Positions 57,474-64,000 of a stretch of 64,000 bases of DNA are shown here, piece after piece. Position numbers and translations under genes: made by a program. The stretch lies in NCBI RefSeq assembly GCF_900608595.1, contig NZ_UWYY01000008.1, positions 124,001 through 188,000 of the forward strand, given 5' to 3'. Source of the stretch: Promicromonospora panici (lineage in GTDB: Bacteria > Actinomycetota > Actinomycetes > Actinomycetales > Cellulomonadaceae). The stretch's first letter is position 1, and each line of letters begins with the position of its first letter. The notes under the pieces are model-generated. The model saw only the letters and a program-made list of their open reading frames with translations, had not been told where the DNA came from and did not search any database.

Positions 57474-58421
57474 ATGAACGACGACAGCACCCGACACGGC
57501 CCGACCGCCCGGCCGTCGTTGACCGGTCTGGTCGGACGTGGCCTCGGTGGGGTGCCGCCGACGGCCCTGGTCCTGCTCGGCATCGTCAGCGTCCAGCTGG
57601 GCTCGGCGCTGGCCAAGCAGCTGTTCAGCGAGGTGGGCAGCTTCGGGACCGTCGCGTTGCGCCTGTTCTTCGCCGCGGCGATCCTGATGCTCCTGTGGCG
57701 GCCCTCGCTGCGTATGAGTCGTCGTGCGTGGACCGCGGTGGTCGCTTACGGCCTGACCCTCGGCCTGATGAATCTGTGCTTCTACCTGGCGCTGGACCGG
57801 CTCCCGCTGGGGATCGCGGTCACCGTCGAGTTCCTCGGTCCGCTGACGGTGGCCCTCATCGGGTCGAGGCGATGGCTGGACGCGCTCTGGGCCGTGCTCG
57901 CGGCAGCCGGCGTGGCCCTGCTCATGGGCGGTGGCGGCGACGTGAACCTCGTCGGCCTGCTGTTCGCCCTCGCCGCGGCGGCGTGCTGGGGCCTGTACAT
58001 CGTGGTGAGCGCCGCGCTGGGCCGGCACACCACGGAAGGCAACGGCCTGGCTCTGGGCATGATCGTCGCGTCGCTGGTGGCAGTGCCCCTCGGCGTGGCC
58101 GACAGCGGAACGGCGCTGGTCCAGCCATGGGTCCTGGTCGCCGGGCTCGGTCTCGGCTTGTTGTCGTCGGTGGTCCCGTACTCGCTGGACCTGGAGGCGC
58201 TGCGCAAGATGCCACCGCGCGTCTTCGGCATCCTGATGAGCCTCGAGCCGGCCATGGCAGCCCTCGTCGGCCTCGTCGTGCTCCAGGAGCTGCTGCACTG
58301 GTCGCAGTGGATCGCCGTGCTGTGCGTGGTCATCGCCTCGGTGGGTGCCACGCGCGGCGCGCGCCCCAAGATCCAGCCGGAGGACCTCGCGCCGGCCGAA
58401 CCCTTGGACCGCCCGAACTAG
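57474..58421 (+). CDS. EamA/DMT-family exporter
   Basis: This 315-residue protein has ten predicted helices in two EamA repeats (VALRLFFAAAILMLL and the second repeat SLEPAMAALVGLVVLQELLH). It resembles RhtA-type threonine/homoserine exporters. The substrate is not determined. ATG at 57474; a GTG three codons earlier is possible. Its TAG stop shares CTAG with the stop of the convergent next gene. Confidence 0.88.
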   Translation: MNDDSTRHGPTARPSLTGLVGRGLGGVPPTALVLLGIVSVQLGSALAKQLFSEVGSFGTVALRLFFAAAILMLLWRPSLRMSRRAWTAVVAYGLTLGLMNLCFYLALDRLPLGIAVTVEFLGPLTVALIGSRRWLDALWAVLAAAGVALLMGGGGDVNLVGLLFALAAAACWGLYIVVSAALGRHTTEGNGLALGMIVASLVAVPLGVADSGTALVQPWVLVAGLGLGLLSSVVPYSLDLEALRKMPPRVFGILMSLEPAMAALVGLVVLQELLHWSQWIAVLCVVIASVGATRGARPKIQPEDLAPAEPLDRPN

Positions 58422-59017
58422 GTCTCGTCGACCGGCGCGTCGTCGCGGTGCGCGCCGTAGTAGTCCGACTGGCGGCGCATCAGCTCGCGCATCGACTCGT
58501 CCCGACCCACCCCGTACACGGTGCCGGGAAAGTCGAGCTCTCGTTGGATCGCCCAGATCTCCTCATGCCTGTCCGGCGGCAGGATCGTCGCCGGGTCACC
58601 CACGGCCACCCAGCCGATCGGCACGAGCTCTCCCGGGGCAACTTTGGTGTTGACCTGCACGACCCCGTTGATGCGGACCTCCGCGCCCGCGCCGACGACG
58701 CTGCCCGGGAACAGCGCGGCACCGGTAGCGATGAACACCTCGTCCTCCACGGTGCTGCCGTTGACGTGAGCGTGCGGGCCGATCATCACGGCTGAGCCGA
58801 TCTCGGCGGGGCGCCCGCGGCGTCCGCGGACCAAGGCGTTCTCCATCACCACGGTGTCCACGCCGATGGAGACGGCGCCGTCCTCCGCCGTGAGGACGGC
58901 GCCGTGCAGGATCCTGGCTCCGGCGGCGATGCGGACATCGCCGACGACAGTCGCCGACGGCGCGACGTACGCCGAGGGATCGATGGTGGGTTCGAGACCG
59001 CGATGGCGGATCAGCAT
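58418..59017 (-). CDS. Hexapeptide-repeat (gamma-carbonic-anhydrase-like) protein
   Basis: This 199-residue protein has left-handed beta-helix repeats (VAPSATVVGDVRIAAGARIL, GPHAHVNGSTVEDEVFIATG) of the PaaY/CaiE/gamma-CA type. The three His usually needed for metal are not all obvious. Its first 150 residues form the helix and the rest a helical cap. It starts at ATG 59017 behind GAGAGGAAA. It is divergent from menB. Confidence 0.85.
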   Translation of the reverse strand: MLIRHRGLEPTIDPSAYVAPSATVVGDVRIAAGARILHGAVLTAEDGAVSIGVDTVVMENALVRGRRGRPAEIGSAVMIGPHAHVNGSTVEDEVFIATGAALFPGSVVGAGAEVRINGVVQVNTKVAPGELVPIGWVAVGDPATILPPDRHEEIWAIQRELDFPGTVYGVGRDESMRELMRRQSDYYGAHRDDAPVDET

Positions 59018-59073
59018 GTGGGGTTTCCTCTCCTCGCCGCCACCATAGAGGCCGACACCGACGCGGCCGGAAC

Positions 59074-59079
59074 TAGGCT
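59074..59079 (+). promoter_or_regulatory. -10 box of menB, probably leaderless
   Basis: TAGGCT ends seven bases before the GTG start of menB at 59087, so transcription would begin at the start codon. No ribosome site is present. The -35 is weak (GCCGAC at 59051). Confidence 0.45.
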
Positions 59080-59086
59080 TGCCCGC

Positions 59087-60040
59087 GTGAGCACGAGCAC
59101 CGAACTTCCCCAGCAGGTCTCCGAGACGTTCGACCCCCAGCGCTGGCGCGCGGTCGCAGGCTTCGAGGACCTGACCGACCTCACGTACCACCGCGGCGTC
59201 GACCGCAGCGGGCCCGAGCCGCGCGACCTGCCCGTGGTCCGCATCGCGTTCGACCGCCCGGAGGTCCGCAACGCGTTCCGCCCGCACACGGTGGACGAGC
59301 TGTACCGGGTCATGGACCACGCGCGCATGACGTCCGACGTCGGCACGGTCCTGCTCACCGGCAACGGACCCTCTCCCAAGGACGGCGGCTGGGCCTTCTG
59401 CAGCGGCGGTGACCAGCGCATCCGCGGCCGCGACGGCTACCGCTACGCGGAGGGCGAGCACGCCGACTCGATCGATCCGGCCAAGGCCGGCCGCCTGCAC
59501 ATCCTGGAGGTGCAGCGCCTCATGCGGACCATGCCCAAGGTGGTCGTCGCGGTGGTGGACGGCTGGGCCGCCGGCGGCGGGCACTCGCTGCACGTCGTCG
59601 CCGACCTCACGGTCGCGTGCCGCGAGCACGGCAAGTTCAAGCAGACCGACGCCGACGTCGGCTCGTTCGACGCCGGGTACGGCTCGGCCTACTTCGCCCG
59701 CCAGATCGGGCAGAAGCGTGCCCGCGAGGTCTTCTTCCTCGCCCGCGAGTACTCCGCCGACGACGCCGAGCGCTGGGGCTCCGTCAACGAGGTCGCCGCC
59801 CACGAGGACCTGGAAGGGCTGGCGCTCGAGTACGCGCGGATCATCGCCACCAAGTCGCCGCAGGCCATCCGGATGCTGAAGTTCGCGTTCAACGCCGCCG
59901 ACGACGGCATCGCCGGCCAGCAGGTTTTCGCCGGCGAGGCGACGCGGCTGGCCTACATGACCGACGAGGCAGTCGAGGGCAAGGAGGCGTTCCTGGAGCG
60001 CCGCGAGCCGGACTGGTCAGGGTTCCCCTACTACTACTGA
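59087..60040 (+). CDS. menB: 1,4-Dihydroxy-2-naphthoyl-CoA synthase
   Basis: This 317-residue crotonase-fold enzyme has the oxyanion-hole segment AFCSGGDQRIRGRDGY, the second loop VDGWAAGGGHSLHVVADLTV, the catalytic Asp region TDADVGSFDAGYGSAY and the C-terminal YYY ending common in MenB. It closes the second ring of the naphthoquinone. It starts with GTG at 59087, probably leaderless. Its 3' end overlaps the convergent membrane-protein gene by 24 bases. Confidence 0.95.
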   Translation: MSTSTELPQQVSETFDPQRWRAVAGFEDLTDLTYHRGVDRSGPEPRDLPVVRIAFDRPEVRNAFRPHTVDELYRVMDHARMTSDVGTVLLTGNGPSPKDGGWAFCSGGDQRIRGRDGYRYAEGEHADSIDPAKAGRLHILEVQRLMRTMPKVVVAVVDGWAAGGGHSLHVVADLTVACREHGKFKQTDADVGSFDAGYGSAYFARQIGQKRAREVFFLAREYSADDAERWGSVNEVAAHEDLEGLALEYARIIATKSPQAIRMLKFAFNAADDGIAGQQVFAGEATRLAYMTDEAVEGKEAFLERREPDWSGFPYYY

Positions 60041-61102
60041 CCGCTCCGCCCGCCCGCGCCGAGCCGCCACCCTCCGCGCGAGCAACGCGAGCAGGAGGAC
60101 GGTCGCCAGGATCAGGGCCGGTCCAGTGGTGAGCGCGACGGTCGTCGTGAGCGTGTCGACGGGGTAGAGCAGCACCATCACGACCATGAAGAGGGTATGG
60201 CCGACAAGTGCACCGCCGGCCGCCCAGATCGTGTGCTGGTCGGTCATCGCCGGCGAGCCGGACCAGCGGCCGAACAGCAGCAGCATCCCGATCGCGAGCA
60301 GGGCCGCTGCCGCCATCGGCAGGTAGACGACGTCGCCCTCCCCGAAAGCGGGACCCGACGGCGGATTGCCCCGTGGCATCAGCAGCCCGAGGAAGACCAG
60401 CGTCGCAGCGACCGCGACGAGCCCGACGACCGGCGGGCGAGGTACGGACGCGCCGGAACCCGCGGCGGGCGGCGGCACGGGGAAGCGCCGGGGGACCACC
60501 CGCAGGGCGAACCACGACAGGCCGAGCATGACCACCAGCAGTCCGGCGAGGAACGGCAGCGGCGCCTGGTAGCCGGGGTCGACAGACGGAGGGAACGTCA
60601 CGCGGAGCAGGGCGACACCGACGACGGTGGTGGCCCCGATCCCGACGAGCCCACGACGCCGGAGGTAGGGCTCGCGGCGGAGCTCGGGAAAGAGCAGGTC
60701 GGTGAGCAGGACCGGGATCAGCACGCTGAACACGATGTGGTAGCCGACCTGGGACTCCCAGTAGGTCAGGTTGAAGCCGAGGACGCGCGGCCCCCACTCG
60801 GCCGCGTTGTACATCACGGGGCTGGTCAGAGCCTGGAGCCCGAACCCGTCCTCGGCGAGCTCGTACACGAGCCCGAGCACGACGAGGGTGGGCCAGGCCC
60901 CGCCCGCCCGGACCGTCAGCTCCCGGACCAGCAGCACGCCGGCGCCGTACATCGGCACGAGGAACGGGAAGACGATCCACATGATCGGCATCCCGACGGC
61001 GCTGAACATCAGCTCGCCGCAGATCGGGGCGAGCACTATCAAGGTCCAGGCGGCCTTGCCACCCCGTCGTCGCGGTTTCGTCGCACCTGCCGGATCGTCC
61101 AC
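60017..61102 (-). CDS. Polytopic membrane protein of unknown function
   Basis: This 361-residue protein has about ten hydrophobic segments (starting LIVLAPICGELMFSAVGMPI) and a basic C-terminal tail. No catalytic motif was recognised. GTG start at 61102 with GGGGAG upstream. A TetR gene is divergent, with a palindrome between them, so this gene is probably the regulated target. The 3' end overlaps menB. Confidence 0.75.
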   Translation of the reverse strand: MDDPAGATKPRRRGGKAAWTLIVLAPICGELMFSAVGMPIMWIVFPFLVPMYGAGVLLVRELTVRAGGAWPTLVVLGLVYELAEDGFGLQALTSPVMYNAAEWGPRVLGFNLTYWESQVGYHIVFSVLIPVLLTDLLFPELRREPYLRRRGLVGIGATTVVGVALLRVTFPPSVDPGYQAPLPFLAGLLVVMLGLSWFALRVVPRRFPVPPPAAGSGASVPRPPVVGLVAVAATLVFLGLLMPRGNPPSGPAFGEGDVVYLPMAAAALLAIGMLLLFGRWSGSPAMTDQHTIWAAGGALVGHTLFMVVMVLLYPVDTLTTTVALTTGPALILATVLLLALLARRVAARRGRAERSVVVGEP

Positions 61103-61165
61103 TTTCGCTCACTCCCCGCTCACCTCGTGGCGCCAGGCCCGATGCTCCCGGCCCTTGGTGCCGAT

Positions 61166-61181
61166 TTACTCAGCCAAGTAA
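61166..61181. promoter_or_regulatory. Candidate TetR operator
   Basis: TTACTCAGCCAAGTAA has 5-bp inverted half-sites TTACT/AGTAA and lies between the divergent membrane-protein and TetR genes, followed by TAATACCTTAGGGT, which resembles a promoter for the TetR gene. Confidence 0.45.
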
Positions 61182-61241
61182 TACCTTAGGGTTGGCATTC
61201 TCCGCGGGGCAAGCGCACGTACGGCAAGAGACGGGGAGCAG

Positions 61242-61907
61242 ATGGCAGCAGTGGCGGGGGAAGGTTCGGCGGCCTCGGCGGCGCGGCGAGCGCAGATCAT
61301 CGACGCGACCATCGACACGGTCGCCGAGCTGGGGTTCGCACAGACCACCTTCGCCCGGATCGCCGTCCGGGGCGGGCTGAGCAGCACCCGGCTCATCTCT
61401 TACCACTTCCAGGGCAAGGCCGATCTGATGAAGGCAGTGGTCGACGACATCTACCGCTCCATCAACGAGTTCCTGCTCGACCGGGTCGACGTCGACCCTG
61501 CCAGCCGGCCGATCGTCAGGCCGGCGGGCCGGCCGGATCTCCCGCCGCCCGAGTCGGCATCGGCAGAGCTGCGCGCCTACATCACCGGCGTCGTCGCTTA
61601 CATCGGAGCCCACCGATCGCGGATGCGTGCCATCCGGTCGATCTCCGCGGCCGTCTACGACGAGCCGGGCAATCCAGCAGTCGGCCAGGCCGATCCGCAC
61701 AGCCCGGTGATGAGCCACCTCCAGGACATCCTGCGGCGCGGCCAGACCGCCGGAGCCTTCCGGGCGTTCGACCCCCTCGTGCTTGCTGCCATGGTCCAGC
61801 AGCCGCTCGAAGGCCTGCCTCTGCTGCTGCAGAGCCGGCCGGATCTGGACCTGGAGCGGTACGCCGCCGAGCTGGCGACCGCCGTCGACCTCGCCACTCG
61901 ACGATGA
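61242..61907 (+). CDS. TetR-family transcriptional regulator
   Basis: This 221-residue protein has an N-terminal HTH (AARRAQIIDATIDTVAELGF, then TTFARIAVRGGLSSTRLISY and HFQGKADLMKAVV) and a helical effector domain. The ATG follows GGGGAG. It probably represses itself and the divergent membrane protein. The inducer is unknown. Confidence 0.9.
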   Translation: MAAVAGEGSAASAARRAQIIDATIDTVAELGFAQTTFARIAVRGGLSSTRLISYHFQGKADLMKAVVDDIYRSINEFLLDRVDVDPASRPIVRPAGRPDLPPPESASAELRAYITGVVAYIGAHRSRMRAIRSISAAVYDEPGNPAVGQADPHSPVMSHLQDILRRGQTAGAFRAFDPLVLAAMVQQPLEGLPLLLQSRPDLDLERYAAELATAVDLATRR

Positions 61908-61927
61908 CCAGCCCGGCGTGGCGATCG

Positions 61928-63568
61928 TCAGAGCATCCCCACCTCGATGACGTGGTGCTTGATCGCAAAGGTGACCGCCGCGGTCCGTGAGTCCACGCCG
62001 AGCTCGGTGAAGATGTTGGCGACGTGGCGGTGGACCGTGCGCTCGCTGAGGTGCAGCTCGGTCGCGATCGCACGATTGGGCCGGCCCTTGGCGATGAGGC
62101 GCAGCACCTCCATCTCCCGCGGGCTCAGGCCATGGGTGCCCGACGTGGCATCACCGGGAGAGACGAGCGCATCGATCCGAGCGAGATCCGGGAGGGCACC
62201 GAGCCGAGCGAACGTCTCCCTCGCCGCGGCGAACTCGATCCGGGCGCCGTCCTCGTCGTCGAGCAACCGGCAAGCCTGTCCGATCAGGACGTTCAGGGTG
62301 GCCACCTCGTACGGAACCTCCTGCTCCTGCCAGGCGCCGACTGCTCGTCTCAGGAATGGCAGTGCCCGTCCGGGGTCGTCCTCGGCGAGCGCCAGCGCAC
62401 CCCTGATGGTGGCCTTCCCGGCCTCGATGGCGGGCGTGGCGTGCTCGCCCGCGATCTCTTCGAACTCGGCCACGGCTTCTCGGGCCGCCTCGACCTTCCC
62501 GGCTTCGAGGTAGATCGTGACCGCCGCCCTCAGCAGATCCAGCCGGTCGGCCTTCGAGCTCACTTCGGTGAGCGCCCGTCGGACGCCGGCCGATGCCGCG
62601 CCGACCTCTCCGTCGGCAAGCCTGAGGAGCGCAAGCCCGGGCTGCGTGGGGCAGCCGTGCTCGGCCGCCCGGACGTACGCGGCTTCAGCGGCCTCCCGCT
62701 CGCCACGGAGCCGCCGGACCTCTCCGAGCTGGTAGAACGCGTGCCCGCAGATCCATCCGGCGTAGCCGTCGAGGTCACCGCAGACCTCGGCGATCTCCTC
62801 GAGAGCGTCCGGCCAGGCACCGTTGAGGCACATCAGCCGGGACCGGTAGATGCGACAGTTCCCGAGGTACGCACCGCCCAGGCTGCTCAGCGAGTCGAGC
62901 CATCCGGCCATCGACCTGCTCCACGCCCGGGCGCGGCTGAAGTCCCAGGCCAAGCAGGACCCTCTGACCCCAGCGCAGTAGACCCACGGGGTCACCCGGG
63001 GCGACAGGTCTCGCCGGCGAAGGATCGACATCGCCTCCTCCAGACGATCGAGCCCCTCGCTGAGTCGTCCCTCCTCGATCAGCAGCTGCCCCCACATGCA
63101 CAGCGCCCAGGGGACCACCTCTCCCCGGCCCTCCTGGACGACCGTGCCGAGCAGTTCGCCGGCCCGAGTGTAGTTGCCCCTCGTTGCCTCCAGCATCGCT
63201 TCGGGACACCTCAGCCAGGGGCTGGTGGCGGCTGCAGGTCCGAGCACGCGGGTGGTCTGCCGGAGCCAGCCGTCGGCTTCGACGAGCTGGTTGCTGTTGA
63301 GCAGGGCCCACCACAGCCAGAAGGCGACCTCGGCCACCTCGTCGAGCTCGTCCGCCTGGACCCGGAGGTCGAAGACCCGGTGGAGGAGGGCGACAGCCTC
63401 ATCTCCGCGGGCGGTGACCTGGGCCGCCTCGGCGTAGGACGCCAGGTCGCCGACGGCGAGCGGCTCGACGGCGTCCGCGGCGGCGTACTCCGCGCGCGCC
63501 TCCTCCCAGCGAGATGCCAGATGGAGCTCCCGCGCCCGGATCAAGTGAGTCGCTGCGACGGATCCCAT
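61928..63568 (-). CDS. LuxR-type regulator with tetratricopeptide-like domain
   Basis: This 546-residue protein has about 450 residues of helical TPR-like repeats (EAALEEAMSIL-type pairs), followed by a LuxR HTH (LSPREMEVLRLIAKGRPNRA to ERTVHRHVANIFTELGV). The AAA ATPase domain of LAL regulators is absent. ATG 63568 is the only in-frame start near the domain beginning; the open frame to 63706 is not supported. It is divergent from an alpha/beta hydrolase that it may control. Confidence 0.85.
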   Translation of the reverse strand: MGSVAATHLIRARELHLASRWEEARAEYAAADAVEPLAVGDLASYAEAAQVTARGDEAVALLHRVFDLRVQADELDEVAEVAFWLWWALLNSNQLVEADGWLRQTTRVLGPAAATSPWLRCPEAMLEATRGNYTRAGELLGTVVQEGRGEVVPWALCMWGQLLIEEGRLSEGLDRLEEAMSILRRRDLSPRVTPWVYCAGVRGSCLAWDFSRARAWSRSMAGWLDSLSSLGGAYLGNCRIYRSRLMCLNGAWPDALEEIAEVCGDLDGYAGWICGHAFYQLGEVRRLRGEREAAEAAYVRAAEHGCPTQPGLALLRLADGEVGAASAGVRRALTEVSSKADRLDLLRAAVTIYLEAGKVEAAREAVAEFEEIAGEHATPAIEAGKATIRGALALAEDDPGRALPFLRRAVGAWQEQEVPYEVATLNVLIGQACRLLDDEDGARIEFAAARETFARLGALPDLARIDALVSPGDATSGTHGLSPREMEVLRLIAKGRPNRAIATELHLSERTVHRHVANIFTELGVDSRTAAVTFAIKHHVIEVGML

Positions 63569-63598
63569 TCCTTCAGCATGACCGAGACGGCCGATCGG

Positions 63599-63614
63599 TG
63601 GGTAGAAATACCCA
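63599..63614. promoter_or_regulatory. Palindrome in the LuxR regulator / hydrolase divergent region
   Basis: TGGGTAGAAATACCCA has perfect 6-bp arms and lies 31 bases upstream of the regulator start in the 155-bp divergent region. Its half-sites are identical to those of the palindrome at 21604-21619. Confidence 0.5.
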
Positions 63615-63723
63615 TCGCGGCCCAGAGAGGTTGGCAGCGCGTGCCGATCCGATACGTGGCCGGCTCGGACCAGTCTCGAGTCATGGCCCCCGATGGCGGG
63701 GACCACGCATCGAGGAGACTGCC

Positions 63724-64000
63724 ATGAACGAGATCGACGTGAACGGCGTCCGACTGGCCTATGACGTGCAGGGTGAGGGGGAGCCGATGCTGGTCATCCA
63801 CGGCGCCTTCTGGGCAGACGTGCTGCGGCCACTGGCTAGCCAGCCGGCACTGGACGGGTACCGCCGGATCCAGTACCACCGGCGCGGCTACGGCGAGAGC
63901 AGCGGACCCGCGGGTGGGTTCGACGCCCAGGTGGCGGACGCCGTGGCGCTGCTCGACCACCTCGGTGTCGATGCCGCCCACGTGGTGGGTCACTCCGAGG
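63724..64000 (+). CDS. Alpha/beta hydrolase (partial, runs off right edge)
   Basis: The first 92 residues are visible: MNEIDVNGVRLAYDVQGEGE, then the oxyanion-side VIHGAFW and RIQYHRRGYGESSGP, then VVGHSE, the start of the nucleophile elbow. The family is secure but the substrate is unknown. ATG 63724 follows GAGGAG. It is divergent from the TPR-LuxR regulator. Confidence 0.88.
   Translation, partial: MNEIDVNGVRLAYDVQGEGEPMLVIHGAFWADVLRPLASQPALDGYRRIQYHRRGYGESSGPAGGFDAQVADAVALLDHLGVDAAHVVGHSE

Noticed and set aside
63599..63614. Sigma-B type promoter (GGGTAT) for the regulator
   Set aside because: GGGTAT is present on the minus strand but no GTTT-like -35 lies 14-17 bases upstream. The palindrome explains it better.
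63569..63706. Upstream extension of the TPR-LuxR regulator
   Set aside because: It would cover the promoter region and the TGGGTA palindrome and lacks a ribosome site. The residues are not domain-like.

Overview
This 64 kb window comes from a high-GC actinomycete chromosome, most likely Micrococcales and possibly Promicromonosporaceae. The taxon is inferred from gene content, GTG starts, ATGA/GTGA coupling and the mtrAB-lpqB block; it was not tested. Coding density is very high. No rRNA, tRNA, CRISPR array or transposase was seen.

Layout. (1) 1-6.7 kb: the start of a secreted protein, a NarL-type two-component pair on the minus strand, and divergently mtrA-mtrB-lpqB. (2) 6.8-21.5 kb, minus strand: a near-continuous operon read from right to left. 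It encodes a 2011-residue membrane-anchored Ig-like/fibronectin-III surface protein, a MoxR ATPase, a DUF58 protein, a transglutaminase-fold membrane protein, a zinc-ribbon/RDD/FHA protein and a PP2C phosphatase. It ends in a damaged or chimeric gene whose 5' part looks like an FHA-family N-terminus and whose 3' part encodes the C-terminal domain of ribosome hibernation factor HPF, out of frame. (3) 21.8-40.8 kb, minus strand: menJ-like reductase, a 16-codon ORF, nuoA to nuoN and a polyprenyl diphosphate synthase, nearly all translationally coupled, behind a good Rex operator. The unit makes complex I together with the side chain and saturation of its menaquinone. (4) 40.9-45.5 kb: a second NarL-type pair facing an ABC exporter across tandem palindromes. 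(5) 45.5-60 kb: menaquinone genes menG, menF, menD, menC and menB interspersed with a DUF6114/DUF6230 pair and its TetR regulator, an acetyltransferase, an HtrA protease, a RelE/Phd-type toxin-antitoxin pair, an EamA exporter and a hexapeptide-repeat protein. (6) 60-64 kb: a membrane protein with a divergent TetR regulator, and a TPR-LuxR regulator divergent from an alpha/beta hydrolase that runs off the right edge.

How it fits together. Regions 3 and 5 serve respiration: chorismate goes through MenF, MenD, MenC and MenB to the naphthoate, the prenyl synthase supplies the tail, MenG methylates, MenJ reduces the tail, and complex I uses the quinone. MenE and MenA are not in the window. Region 2 looks like a surface-assembly or envelope-signalling module under Ser/Thr phosphorylation control.

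The most unusual non-coding signals are three copies of a 16-bp-period tandem-repeat hairpin at gene ends, with one arm supplying the menF stop codon; two other long hairpins beside men genes; a REP-like 19-mer inside nuoN and nuoJ; and a shared TGGGTA-N4-TACCCA palindrome in two distant promoter regions.
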